Positions 10,431-19,990 of a DNA stretch of 64,000 nt are shown here, in pieces. The position numbers were made by a program, and so were the translations under genes. The stretch comes from Papaver somniferum (taxonomy: Eukaryota; Streptophyta; Magnoliopsida; Ranunculales; Papaveraceae). The stretch spans positions 132,085,466-132,149,465 of the forward strand of contig NC_039365.1 in NCBI RefSeq assembly GCF_003573695.1, given 5' to 3'. The notes under the pieces were generated by a model. It saw only the letters and a list, made by a program, of their open reading frames with translations, made no database searches and had not been told where the DNA came from. Each line of letters starts with the position of its first letter. Within the stretch, counting starts at the first letter, position 1.

Positions 10431-12128
10431 ATGTACTCCGATGATTTTGAAGGAATTATAAATGATAGAGTTCCGGTTTCTTCCAAAGAACATAGTGATC
10501 ATAAACTGAAAATCCAAATCTCGACAGATGAGAGGCAGAAATCTCTGAAACATCAAAGTAGTGTAAGCCAACTTCATGAAATGTATACCCTAGTTTGTAA
10601 ATTTCTACATGCTAAACAACTTGTAGACGACTGCGGGTTTGGTTCAATTTTCAAAATAAAATATCTGAAACTACAAGACAACTGCCTAACTACTGGTATA
10701 TTTGAAAGGTGGTGGCATACCACCAACACATTTTACTTCCCTAGTTTTGAAATAGGGTTTACCCCATTAGACTTCACTCAAATTACCGGAATTCCTATTG
10801 GCCGAGGGAATCACATATCATTGGAAGAAATTACTATGGACCAACTGCATCAGATTGTTCCCGATACCATTGATTGTTTGGTCCCATATATTAACGCGTA
10901 CGCTACAACAAGAAGAAGGAAGGGACGGGAAACTATGGAAATATTGGGAATATAAGAAGTTAGACAAGAAAACTTAGTCGACTTGAGAGTTAAAGTTGTG
11001 GATAGATGCAAGGGGATTAAGAAGAGTTTGATTAAAAAATTTCTTGACCATAGACTCGGCCTAGAAAACGATGTTGTATTTCAGGAGCAAATTGCAAGAT
11101 GGTTTTTGATTTGGTATTTTGGGAATATCCTTTTCCCTAACAAGAACATGTCGTTGAGATTAAATAGCTTAGTATAACGAGGGATTTAAATGTGCTGAGG
11201 GATTATGATTGGGGTTCAACATTGTACGTAGTACGTTATGGGGCTTGAATACTGGAGTAACGAGCAACAAGCCTGAGTTACAGTTTTTTTCGTTTCCATT
11301 GATGGTAAAAATTCATACCCACTTGTAATCTTACTTTCCTTGCTTGTTTTTTGCTGGTGACCGTATAATGCAATTAGTTGTTAATAATAACTAATAATGT
11401 TGCAACCTTGGTTTTTGGCATATTTCCGATGTTTATTTCCCTATACAAAGGCGGAGAATGAAAATATGGATCCGTGGCCAGCGGGTAGGTTATATGATGG
11501 AGACCAAAGAGACTTGAAAAGAGGCGCACAGAGTGATACAGGTACCAATTCAGTGACTCTAGTGCGTTGCCAGATTGATAACTTCTCATTCGATTCTGTA
11601 GTATGGTCGCCATGGGAGGATAATGAATGGAAGACCAACCCCGATGTGGTAGAGGCTAAACAAATCTCTGTAACACTGAGGGTCTTTTACGATCCATTTG
11701 GTCACAACGCCTTGTACCTGGGTGAACGGTGTCTCAAACAAGTTCTTGGAATGACAGTAATATCGTGCAACCCTCCTGATTCAAGAGTATACATCAATAC
11801 TGACTATTTGTACGCCAACCAGCAACTTAATCCCTTACATTATGTTGAGGTATCCGATCATGAGTATAAGTTGTGGTGGAAGGAGAGGTCAGTTGGGAAG
11901 TACTCAGGTGTAATTGTACATGAAGGAAACAGGTATTTGTATGGTACCCAAGATAACGATGTTTATGTACGCCAACCAGCACCGCCACGAAAAATCACAT
12001 ACACAGAAGAGTTAGTGCCCGTCGATCGTCATCTCTTCCCATATCCACCAAAATATATGACAGCTAAAATATGCGGCCCGTATTTTAAGGCGATTCATAT
12101 GCCTGTTGGAATGGAGTATTTGAGTTAG
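10431..12128 (+). pseudogene. Plant mobile domain (PMD, MAIN-like) gene, frameshifted
   Basis: Three open segments make one PMD-type protein. 10431-10955 has LVDDCGFGSIFKIKYLKLQD, then FERWWHTTNTFYFP and FTPLDFTQITGIPIGRG, the characteristic start of the domain (h..R......t..F.fp..E.t.t.eDv....gl...G). 10983-11177 gives RWFLIWYFGNILFPNKNMSL, the middle of the domain. The next block, DLNVLRDYDWGSTLYVVRYGA, is readable only after a frame change near 11170 and breaks again near 11247. 11397-12128 supplies the C-terminal part with YLGERCLKQVLGMTVI and a WW-K segment. PMD proteins MAIN and MAIL1 of Arabidopsis act in silencing, and the domain occurs in several transposon families. Here the frame breaks argue against a working product unless the gaps are introns. 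Confidence 0.75.
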
Positions 12129-12700
12129 TTTCCTAAACCCAATTATAATGTAAACCTTGGTACACCTGTGAGTATCATATGTCCTTTAACTCTAATATAT
12201 TTTACTTGTAATAAAAATATAAAATCATGTCGTTTTTCATTGTATACAGGAGATGTGGTGCGAGGCATATCAGGATTTGCAACAAAAATACATGATGCAC
12301 AACAATTCCATTTCGACCATATAACGGAACTGCAACACCAAATCAAATACGGTGCAAAACCCCACCAGAGATTTGTGAGAGAGTATGAACCACTATATAC
12401 ATGTGAGTCATCTACCCCAGGCCAGTCTCGTGATTCGGACCGTCGACGAGTTCTTTTGTTCCAAACAATCAAGAAGAATCTTATCATCCTTATAATTCGT
12501 CTGAGCCATTCAATCAAAGTACAACCACATACCAACATCAGGGTAATGAAAATAATCCATGGTTATAAATGTAAACGGCTAGTTTTTTAACTTTTTAACG
12601 GATATCTGTTTTTCTACTGTATAACGGCTATTTTAGACTATCTTAACAACATATCTATTTTTTACTGGTAATATTTACTGTATAATGGCATTTTTTTTGT
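12129..12700 (+). other. Possible 3' exon of the PMD gene and spacer with AACGGCTA motifs
   Basis: After an acceptor-like TACAG at 12245-12249, a frame reads EMWCEAYQDLQQKYMMHNNS before a stop, which could be a C-terminal exon. From about 12570 the sequence holds repeated AACGGCTA or AACGGATA words ahead of the Myb-like gene. The open frames on either strand at 12143-12590 overlap each other; neither has a recognisable domain. Confidence 0.35.
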
Positions 12701-13320
12701 TTGAATTCTATATCCTCTCATCATATCTCTATATATAGCAAATCACTTTCCAAAGTGAAGCTATCCAAACATTCTATCATATTTGTGTTTTATAAAAATG
12801 ACAGCAAAGAAGAAGATGTTGTTCTTACGCAAGCATGGATTGAAGCAAAAAACAATATTCTTAACGTAGTTCAGAGCACTACCAACCAATTATGGAAGAA
12901 TGTGTTTGAATTTTTTGATAACATATCCGGAAATCCAAATGCGAGAGACAAAGGAGGTCTTAGAGCTAGGTGGAGCAAGATGAACAAGGAGATCATCACT
13001 GTTGTCACGATTCAGGCCGATGTTAACATACACAATCCTGGAATGTCATATTAACAAAGGGTAAGAATTTTTTCAACAAAGTTCTTTTATTTTCTAAAAT
13101 TATAACTATTTTAAGCTAAGTTTATTTTTAAAAATTTCATAAAAGTGTTGCCCGTTTAGGTTATCTTAACCAGACAATTTTCCATATGATGAATGTTATC
13201 AGATATTGAAAGCAACAATCCAGATGAAATGCAGCTATATCGCCTAGATGTTTCTGCATCATATGTTAATCAAGTCTTCGGAATAACAATCCCGGAGAAT
13301 GATTCAATGTGAATGTTTTA
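12701..13320 (+). pseudogene. Myb/SANT-like gene, plus strand, start out of frame
   Basis: The conserved part reads KEEDVVLTQAWIEAKNNI, a spaced Trp (LWKNVFEFF), then GGLRARWSKMNKEI. This is the trihelix/SANT-like module (EEDxxLxxAW ... LxxRWxxIxxxV) found in PIF/Harbinger ORF1 proteins and in plant proteins often labelled glutathione S-transferase T3-like. A TATA box (CTATATATAGC, about 12729-12739) and leader precede it, but the natural ATG at 12799 is one frame off the conserved segment, so the start is frameshifted. A second exon after TTATCAG may begin near 13201 and end at a TGA near 13312. Confidence 0.65.
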
Positions 13321-13440
13321 TCTTATATTTATGTAATTTTCTGTTTTGGTGTGTGTGTTTCTGCATCAGATGTTAATCAAGTCTTCGGAACAACATTCCT
13401 GAAGAATGATCATATTTGAATGTTTTATCTTAAATTAATG
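13200..13440 (+). repeat. Tandem duplication of the 3' end of the Myb-like gene
   Basis: The block GTTTCTGCATCA-TATGTTAATCAAGTC through GAATGTTTTATCTTA occurs at about 13249-13329 and again at about 13358-13434 with few changes. Confidence 0.75.
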
Positions 13441-13725
13441 TAATCTTTTATCTTTAAGTCTTCTTGCAATCTATATATGATCTGATAATCTATCTTTTAT
13501 TTAAGGAAAGTTTAACATAAACAAAACCGAAATTCCACAAAATAGACAACAAATTCGTAACTATTGAATAAAAAACCAAATCACTTGTCGTAGTAATACC
13601 GATTGCACTTAGCACGTGCAACAAGCCTTTAAACTCCTAGGTGACCCTATTTGACGAGTTATAGTCTCGTGAGGGTTTACACATAGATTTACCCACAAAA
13701 TCTTAAACAAACATTTATTATACTT
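13441..13725. repeat. 3' flank shared with the next Myb-like gene
   Basis: The stretch at about 13583-13715 (ACTTGTCGTAGTAATACCG onward, including CTCGTGAGGGTTTACA) recurs at about 14435-14560 in the same orientation. Each copy lies just downstream of a minus-strand Myb/SANT-like gene, which suggests a segmental duplication covering gene plus 3' flank. Confidence 0.75.
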
Positions 13726-14225
13726 TCAATCTTCACTGGATGAAGCAGATGAATTGTCCGGCAATTGATACTCTGGGATTTTGGATACCATGAAATTATA
13801 GCTTTCATCAAATGTGAATGCTTCACCCTTTTTCTCAAAATAACGCGCTTTAACGGCTTCATGCTACAATAACACAAGGCAATATACTTTTTGTTGTAAT
13901 TTAAAATCAATCAATTTAGCTTTGGACGAAATCAATTCTAAAATACTTACAAATTGTTGAGGGTACAGGCTAATATGGCTTGCATTGAAGATCCGTTGTT
14001 GAATAGCTATAAAACGCTAACGGTTTTTTGGATAATCTGGTACCTATCATGAGTTTGTTAAACACTTATTCTCTTTGGATTCCCATAATCTTGTCTATAT
14101 TTGTTATATATCTTCGCCCAAAAGGTTTCGGGATCTGGCATTACAGGGGAGATATCTGATACTCGAGTTTCTTTGTACCATGCTTTGATGATTGCCAAAT
14201 CTTCAATTGAATCAAATGATCCCAT
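13726..14225 (-). pseudogene. Myb/SANT-like gene, minus strand, two exons, frameshifted
   Basis: From the ATG at 14225 the frame reads MGSFDSIEDLAIIKAWYKE, then FWAKIYNKYRQDYGNPKR, the first half of the SANT-like module. It then meets a stop at 14058; the second half (RFIAIQQRIFNASHISLYPQ) continues in another frame to a GTAAGT donor at 13950. After an intron, exon 2 (13863-13726) reads EAVKARYFEKKGEAFTFDES and ends with an acidic Ser-rich tail. Exon 2 matches the A..Y......F.F...W..L...P segment that follows the SANT module in harbinger ORF1-like proteins. One frameshift in exon 1 inactivates it. Confidence 0.65.
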
Positions 14226-14592
14226 GGTTGTGTTCGTATAAAGAGTTATGAGAGGTATTGAAATATGTGAGAAGTTTTTCAAAGTGTATGAAAATAGGTG
14301 TTTGATGTTTGGAGATAGATAACACAATTTATAATATCCGTCAAAAATAGTCGTTATAAACTAGCCGTTGCGATATAGTCATTTGAAAATAGCCGTTATA
14401 AAAGTACATTACAATTATTGAACAAAAACCTAGGTTACTTGTCGTAGTAATCCCGATTGCATTTAGCACTGCAACAAGCCTTTAAACCCCTAGGTGACCC
14501 TAGTGGACGAGTTATAATCTCGTGAGGGTTTACAGAAGATGTACCCACAAAATTTTAAACAACAATCGCATATACTATTCGTCTGGTCCGTC
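14226..14592. promoter_or_regulatory. Intergenic region with AGCCGTTA motifs and shared 3' flank
   Basis: Upstream of the gene at 13726-14225 (minus), several TAGCCGTTATA/TAGTCGTTATA words occur at about 14340-14402, the inverse of the AACGGCTA words before the plus-strand gene. From 14435 to 14560 lies the second copy of the 3' flank repeat. Confidence 0.5.
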
Positions 14593-15147
14593 TTATGGAG
14601 GACCGCCGACATTCATTTTCGGATTGTAATAATCCATGTTAGCCAGTTTAGCTTTAAAGATTAAGTAGCACTCAAAACATGTAAATTTTGTACGAGTATC
14701 TAGTTGGTACACAAATTTGGCCATTTCCTCCTACGCAAAACAAACATAAAGCAATAGGTTAGTGTGTATAAGTAAACCACATTTCAAATATCATAACCAT
14801 TTATGATGACCTACAGTAATCGAAACTGTCATGTGCTGTGGGGCGTAACCATGAATCCTTTTTTGAGTTGCAACGTACTTGTGAACTATTATATCAATTC
14901 GAGAAATCCTTTGTTGAACTTGTCGTCTTGTTCGGTTATTAACGTTTCCAAATGCTTGTACAAATCCGTCGAACACCAGCGTCCATTGTTCATGAGCGGA
15001 GAGGTATTGAATATCTTTAATAGACAGAGTAACAGCATTTACAAAAGTTGTGGTGATTGCAACATCTTCTTCTACGGTATACTTAACCATTACCATGTTA
15101 TCTTTAGAAACAAAAAAAATTGGAGACACTGAGGATACTAAAGCCAA
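14593..15147 (-). CDS. Intact two-exon Myb/SANT-like protein in the Harbinger-type element
   Basis: Exon 1 (15147-14815, 111 codons) begins MALVSS. It carries YTVEEDVAITTTFVNAV, a central WTLVFDGFVQAFG, and RRQVQQRISRIDIIVHKYV, the EED, aromatic helix and R..I...V pattern of the SANT-like module of Harbinger ORF1-like proteins. It ends in a GTAGGT donor exactly on a codon boundary. After a 84-bp intron with TAG acceptor, exon 2 (14730-14593) encodes EEMAKFVYQLDTRTKFTCFE and ends PKMNVGGPP then TAA. The joined frame is 156 residues without a stop. By family analogy it would bind DNA and help a harbinger transposase reach the ends; that role is inference. The true start could be the internal Met before VKYTVEED. 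Confidence 0.65.
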
Positions 15148-15496
15148 CTGTTTTGGATTGTTTTTGTTGAGGAAGATTATGACAATTTATAATAGGCATT
15201 GAAAGTAGCCGTTGGAAATTAGCCGTTACTAAAGCTATGTTGGTATAAGAAAATATAATTCAAATTATCGTAATTATAAAAATATAAATTAATGTTACTG
15301 AGAAAAAGGAAACTACATTACTGGAACTGAAAAACGTCCTTACTTTAAAAAAAACAATTAAACTAAGCTATTACAAATTGAACATATTATGTTGTTGCCT
15401 CTCCAACTGCCTGGCCAACATGGCATTCTGTTTTAATTCAAAGTAATTTTTTGCATTTGGAGCCAGCCTTTCGAGATCGGTTTGCATTATTTCCCT
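15148..15496. other. Spacer between two minus-strand Myb-like genes
   Basis: Upstream of the intact gene are GTAGCCGTTGG and TAGCCGTTAC words (about 15197-15225), again the CCGTT motif seen before the sister genes. The rest is AT-rich and noncoding. Confidence 0.5.
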
Positions 15497-16460
15497 TTTT
15501 TATTTCTTCCGAGCAGCTTCGATTTGTTGTTGTGTTGTCTCTAGCAACCTTTCCATAATTTGGTTTTGTTGTTGCTGACGAAGTGCGACTGCCATTCGGG
15601 ATTCTTTTAGATAATCAACAAGTTTACTGCCCGCGTCCCTCATCTGGGAGTCTTGCGAGGATGGTGTGGCGGGTCTACTTGTCCCGGCGACCTTTTTATT
15701 AATTTGGGCTTTTTTCGCTGCTCTAGAAATGCGTTTGTATCCTGTAAATCCACCTGACGACGTTCCATGTATTATACTTGGGTTCGTACCAGGGGTATAT
15801 CCTAATGGAAAAGGGATACCTCTAGGGACATTATAAAGTTTTTGAAATTGATTTGCAAATGGAGTCTCGACGAATTGGCTTGTAGGTGGATTTTGAGAAA
15901 ATGGGGTTGGAGAACTAATCATATTAGAGAAATTTCCATGAATTTGAGATGACGCAGGATTAGAATCTTGGTCCATATCTTCAGCTACACCTACTTGTAC
16001 ATTTGGAACATCTTTAAGCAGTTCATACCCAGCATCTCGATCAAAGTTTTTTTTTGTGTATTTCAACATGTAAGTTTTTCGCAATTAACATCTACATCAA
16101 TGTAAACCATAAATAAGATAAGCATAAATTAAACTATTTACAAATAACATATACAACAACTATAATGAACATATTTAAATAACATACCCGGTTAATAGAT
16201 TCCAAGCCCGGATTAGTTATAGTAGCTCTTGCAACACAATCGGAAAAAGTTATCCACTTCATTATTGATTTTGCTGAACCGATTATGAACGCTTTTTGCA
16301 GTACGTTCGTGTTTATTCCCACCACAAGCTTCCACAAATTTTTTAAAAAGGATTTCTCAAAACTCTTTCTTATCTTCATAACTGCTATAACCAAAAGCAA
16401 TGTACTGAGTAATAATGTGATGATCTTCCAAAGTACTAAATCTCGCTCTATGTTTCATTT
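15497..16460 (-). pseudogene. Longer Myb/SANT-like gene with coiled C-terminal domain, broken
   Basis: Exon 1 on the minus strand begins at the ATG at 16458 (MKHRARFSTLEDHHIITQYI). After an in-frame TGA it continues EILFKKFVEACGG, RTAKSVHNRFSKINNEVDNF, the SANT-like module. The downstream frame (16084-15500) encodes KKNFDRDAGYELLKDVPN, then a Ser/Pro/Thr-rich linker, a basic GYKRISRAAKKAQ stretch, and a C-terminal helix rich in Gln and Arg (ALRQQQQNQIMERLLE). This order matches the NAM-associated C-terminal type found in plant harbinger ORF1 relatives. No ATG opens the second frame, so it is an exon, and the acceptor cannot be placed without a stop. Confidence 0.6.
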
Positions 16461-16990
16461 TTTGCTTCTAAGTCTCCGACATTAATGAGCAAAACAAAAT
16501 TTAAAACTCTTACTTAAACAAAAAATAAATTGGAGAGATTTTAGTGAAGAAATCTATTGATGTAAGAAGAAGAAATTGATTTGGTGTGATTTGAGTAGAG
16601 AATTAGAGTGGTATTTATAGAGGATTTTGAAAAAATGACCGTTGGGATCCGACAGTGGAGAAGATAGAGCCGTTATTGATGATGGATGGTTAGGATCGGG
16701 TGTGAGAGAGGTGTAAACGAAAAAAGGTCAAACAAATATTCTTTCTGAAACGGCTACTCAGTAGCCGAGTAAAAAGCTACGGCAACTCGGTAGCCGTATC
16801 AGCGGTAATACGGCTACTCAGTATCAGTAAAGTGTAAATTTATACGGCTACGGAGTAGCCGTGTGATTTCCCTTCCCTACAAGCGGGATCATATGTGATC
16901 CTCCATGTAGGGAAAGTGGTGGATATCCCTACACATGTAGGGATATGGGAGACCATAGTAGATGGTTTTTGGAGATTTTGAGAGATAGTG
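16461..16990. promoter_or_regulatory. Right subterminal region of the Harbinger-type element
   Basis: Contains CCGTTGGG and GCCGTTATTG words upstream of the minus-strand gene (about 16640-16680). At 16750-16862 there are six or more CGGCTAC or GTAGCCG words, several in palindromic pairs such as CGGCTACTCAGTAGCCG. Further inward-facing repeats (CCCTACATGTAGGG type) lie at about 16905-16950. This is the expected place for transposase or accessory-protein binding. Confidence 0.6.
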
Positions 16991-17030
16991 AGGGATAGGG
17001 AAGGGATGGAGAGCACCATAGTGCTAGCTC
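16989..17030 (-). repeat. Right terminal inverted repeat
   Basis: Inverse of 9586-9627; the outermost ten bases GAGCTAGCAC are identical. TTA follows at 17031-17033. Confidence 0.85.
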
Positions 17031-17033
17031 TTA

Positions 17034-17670
17034 TGGTGTTGTTGATGCCGATGATAAAATTGAATAATGGTATCACATCTCAGACTTAGCGCAACAATAA
17101 AAAAAATCCATGGATATTGACCGGGATCTTAATATCAGTTTAGATCCAGATGAAAAACAAGGCGGATATAAGGCGAGCTCAAGCAGTAAATCTTTCATTG
17201 TTCAGACAGTTGACTCACTGGGACTACAATATGTTGGATATGATGGTGCTCCATTCACTTGGTATAAAAAACAGAAAGGAGGATGCTAATATATGCGAAA
17301 GAATTGACAGATCTTTGACCTCCTTCTTATAGACTCAGAACTTTCCGTACACCAAGGTATCTCATTTACCCAGAGTAGGGTCAGATCATATGCTTATTTT
17401 ACTTGATTCCAACCCTAAAAACAAAGGACACAAAAACCCTCATGTGCATTAGATCTTGTCTATCCAACCCTATTTTATCGGATGTTGTAGAGGCTTCGTG
17501 GAAATTAACCTCCAATAATTATTTAGATAAAAACTTTTCCTTGAATCTACAACTCCTATTCTCGGACCTGGCTCATTTGAATTCGGATGTTTTCGGCAAG
17601 ATTCACAAAAACATTAAGACCTTAAATAATAAAATAGAGAGCATCCAGGGATCCATAAATATATCTAATG
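17034..17670 (+). pseudogene. LINE ORF2: endonuclease middle and C-terminus
   Basis: Across three frames the translation gives ILTGDLNIS (the GDFN catalytic block), GYDGAPFTWYKK (the G.PFTW block), ERIDRSLTS, VSHLPRVGSDHMLILLDSNP (the SDH block with catalytic Asp and His), and then the linker AHLNSDVFGKIHKNI typical before reverse transcriptase. At least four stops or frameshifts are present. The solo LTR at 17671 interrupts it. Confidence 0.8.
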
Positions 17671-19990
17671 TGTTAGAGCACTGCTCGGTCGAACTCGCAA
17701 GAGTTGCTATCTCAAGCTTGTTTGTCAAGTTAAGTCTTGATTTCTAGTCTACTTATAGCTAAGTCTCGGACTAGGATAGTAAGTGTAGTTGAGCTCTAGA
17801 CTCCACGGCGTTCATCATGCGAAGACGAAGAACTACTCAAGGAACTTGTGGAACTTCATCGACAAAAAGGTATGTGGAGACTTGAACTTATCTATCACTC
17901 AAAAGTATGTCTATTCTATCTCCTATCTTGAGACAAAAGTAGTATTGTTATATAGAATTCGATTATACACATTTGCTATTTCGAGCCAAGTTTATCTCGC
18001 TTATCTATTTCTCGAAATATGTGTTGGTAAGCTTCCGCTTTGGCCAAGTTCATCTTTACTCGTGAAGAAAGTCATGTTGATTATTTCAATAACTTGAAAA
18101 TTGCTTTGATGAAAAATAGCTTGTGAATAACAACTATATAACATCCTCTAAGAAAGTTTCAATGATTGAAATAAGAGTTTAGAACATGTAACTATCTATG
18201 GATATAAACATAGTGTGTTCTCACATTTTTGTAAAATTCCAAAACTGGGAACCCAAAGTATGCGTACCCGTACGCGTACTGGCGGAAAGTTCACATCCGT
18301 GAATTTCTGCTGGAGTTTGAAAGTGAAAAACAAACTCAATCCGGTTACTTAAGTACGCGTACCTGTTCGCATACTTAGGTAGTTTACTTTCTAAAATCGG
18401 TTTATTCATGAACTAAAACATTTACATAATAAGGAATGCAATCTTTGCAAACCGTGTCTATAATGTTCATGAATCGATTCGAGTGAATCAAAACCGATTT
18501 TGCTACGATTGTGTCTTGTATACTTCTATGAGATCTAAGAAATTGAACAACTCTCTAACTAGTTCATTTGAGTCATTTGAACTAGTTATGGTGAAGATGA
18601 ATAAGGTTGATATGAAAGTGCTCATATGGCTAACCATTGGTTAACTATTGTTGAACCAACTAAGAGTACACGTTTAGGTACGGTTACTCAAACCTAAATG
18701 AAGTTACATTTCATTTGTGTATAACAAGCTAAGTTCGATCTAACGGTTGAAAGATGTTAGCTTGAATCTAATCAGGTTTTCATCTAACGGTGAATATTGA
18801 ATGCTTTGTTACTAAGGTAACTTAGGTTGCAAACCCTGATATGGAGACTATATAAAGGAGAATTCTATCAACTGGGAAACCTAATCCCCACCCCTCCTGT
18901 GTGATACTAGTTGCATAAGCTAGAGTCGATTCTCCTTTAACCTTAGGTTTTTCACGAAACCCTGTAGGTTAACGACTTGAAAACTTCATTGGGATTATGA
19001 AGCCAGGCACGACTATTTTATCTGTAGTTGTGTGATCTGATCTTGCTGTTTCTATCGTATTTGAGTAAAATCGTAAGATTGGCTTGAGATTTATATCTCT
19101 GATAGGCAAGATACAAAACTAGTCACAATCACCTTCGTCTCATCGTTTGTGATTCCACAATATCTTGTTTCGCTAGTCGATTAAGATTATTGTGAGGTGA
19201 TTGATATTTCTAGGCTGTTCTTCGGGAATATAAGTCCGGTATTTCAATTGGTTCATGTTCACCTTGATTTATCAAAAGACGGAACAAAACTAGTAGGTAT
19301 TTCTGTGGGAGACAGATTTATCTATTCCTGTAGACTTTTTTGTGTGAGACAGATTTGTTTATTAAAGTTTTCGACTTTGGGTCGTAGCAACTCTTAGTTG
19401 TGGGTGAGATTAGCTAAGGGAATCAAGTGCGTAGTATCCTGCTGGGATCAGAGACGAGCACAACTGTACCTTGAATCAGTGTGACATTGATTGGGGTTCA
19501 ACTACAGTCCAGACCGAAGTTATTTTTTAGTAGGCTAGTGTCTGTAGCGGCTTAATATAGTGTGGTTTTCAATCTGGACCAGGTCCCGGGGTTTTTCTGC
19601 ATTTGCGCTTTCCTCGTTAACAAAACTTCCGGTGTCTGTGTTATTTCTTTTTCGCATTATATTTTGTTATATAATTGAAATATCACAGGTTGTGCATTGA
19701 ATCGGTCAATTGGTAAATCCAACCTTTTGGTTGTTGATTGAAATTGATTGATCCTTGAATATTGGTCTTTGGTACCGTTCAAGTTATTTCTCTTGTATTC
19801 AATCAAGCTCGCAAATTCCTATTTGTTTGAGTGTGGATTGAATCGAGAAATTGAGATATAACTCTTTGATATACTTTTTATTAAAATCGAGTCTAACTGT
19901 CTAGTTGATTCTCTTAAAAGTATATTGGAGTTAGTCCATACAGATTGCTAAGCGAAACATTGAGTGAGGTTGTTAGACCACCATTTTTCA
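17671..19990 (+). mobile_element. Solo LTR of a SIRE/Maximus-type Copia element (2320 bp)
   Basis: Begins TGTTAGAGCACTGCTCGG and ends CCACCATTTTTCA. Flanked by TAATG (17666-17670) and CAATG (19991-19995), a 5-bp duplication with one change. Removing it plus one copy of the duplication rejoins the LINE frame. No primer site, coding region or second LTR is present, so this is a solo LTR left by LTR-LTR recombination. It has a TATA box (CTATATAAAGGAG, about 18850) and the conserved late block GGTTTTTCTGCATTTG..TTTCCTCGTTAACAAAA (19590-19625) shared with the LTR at 58005-60818. Open frames inside it are not genes. Confidence 0.9.
18848..18860 (+). promoter_or_regulatory. LTR TATA box
   Basis: CTATATAAAGGAG in the solo LTR; the same block occurs inverted in the copy at 1138-3087. 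Probable core promoter of the retrotransposon. Confidence 0.6.

Larger units (their letters stand above)
9586..17030. mobile_element. PIF/Harbinger-type element (7445 bp) carrying PMD and Myb/SANT-like genes
   Basis: Left end GAGCTAGCACTATAATGCAC and right end, read inward, GAGCTAGCACTATGGTGCTC, both continuing with TCCATCCCTTCCCTATCCCT, flanked by TTA. The interior holds a plus-strand plant mobile domain gene (broken) and four Myb/SANT-like genes, one plus and three minus. I see no DDE/DDD transposase (no harbinger-type DDE_Tnp_4 motifs), so mobility would depend on a transposase supplied elsewhere. Short CGGCTAC/GTAGCCG motifs crowd both subterminal regions (about 9708-9755 and 16750-16862). 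Confidence 0.85.

Noticed and set aside
12143..12538. 131-codon minus-strand frame
   Set aside because: Lies opposite the end of the PMD gene; no known domain and arginine-rich composition suggest a shadow frame.
14803..15132. 109-codon plus-strand frame
   Set aside because: Exact antisense of the intact Myb/SANT-like exon, which carries the recognisable motifs.
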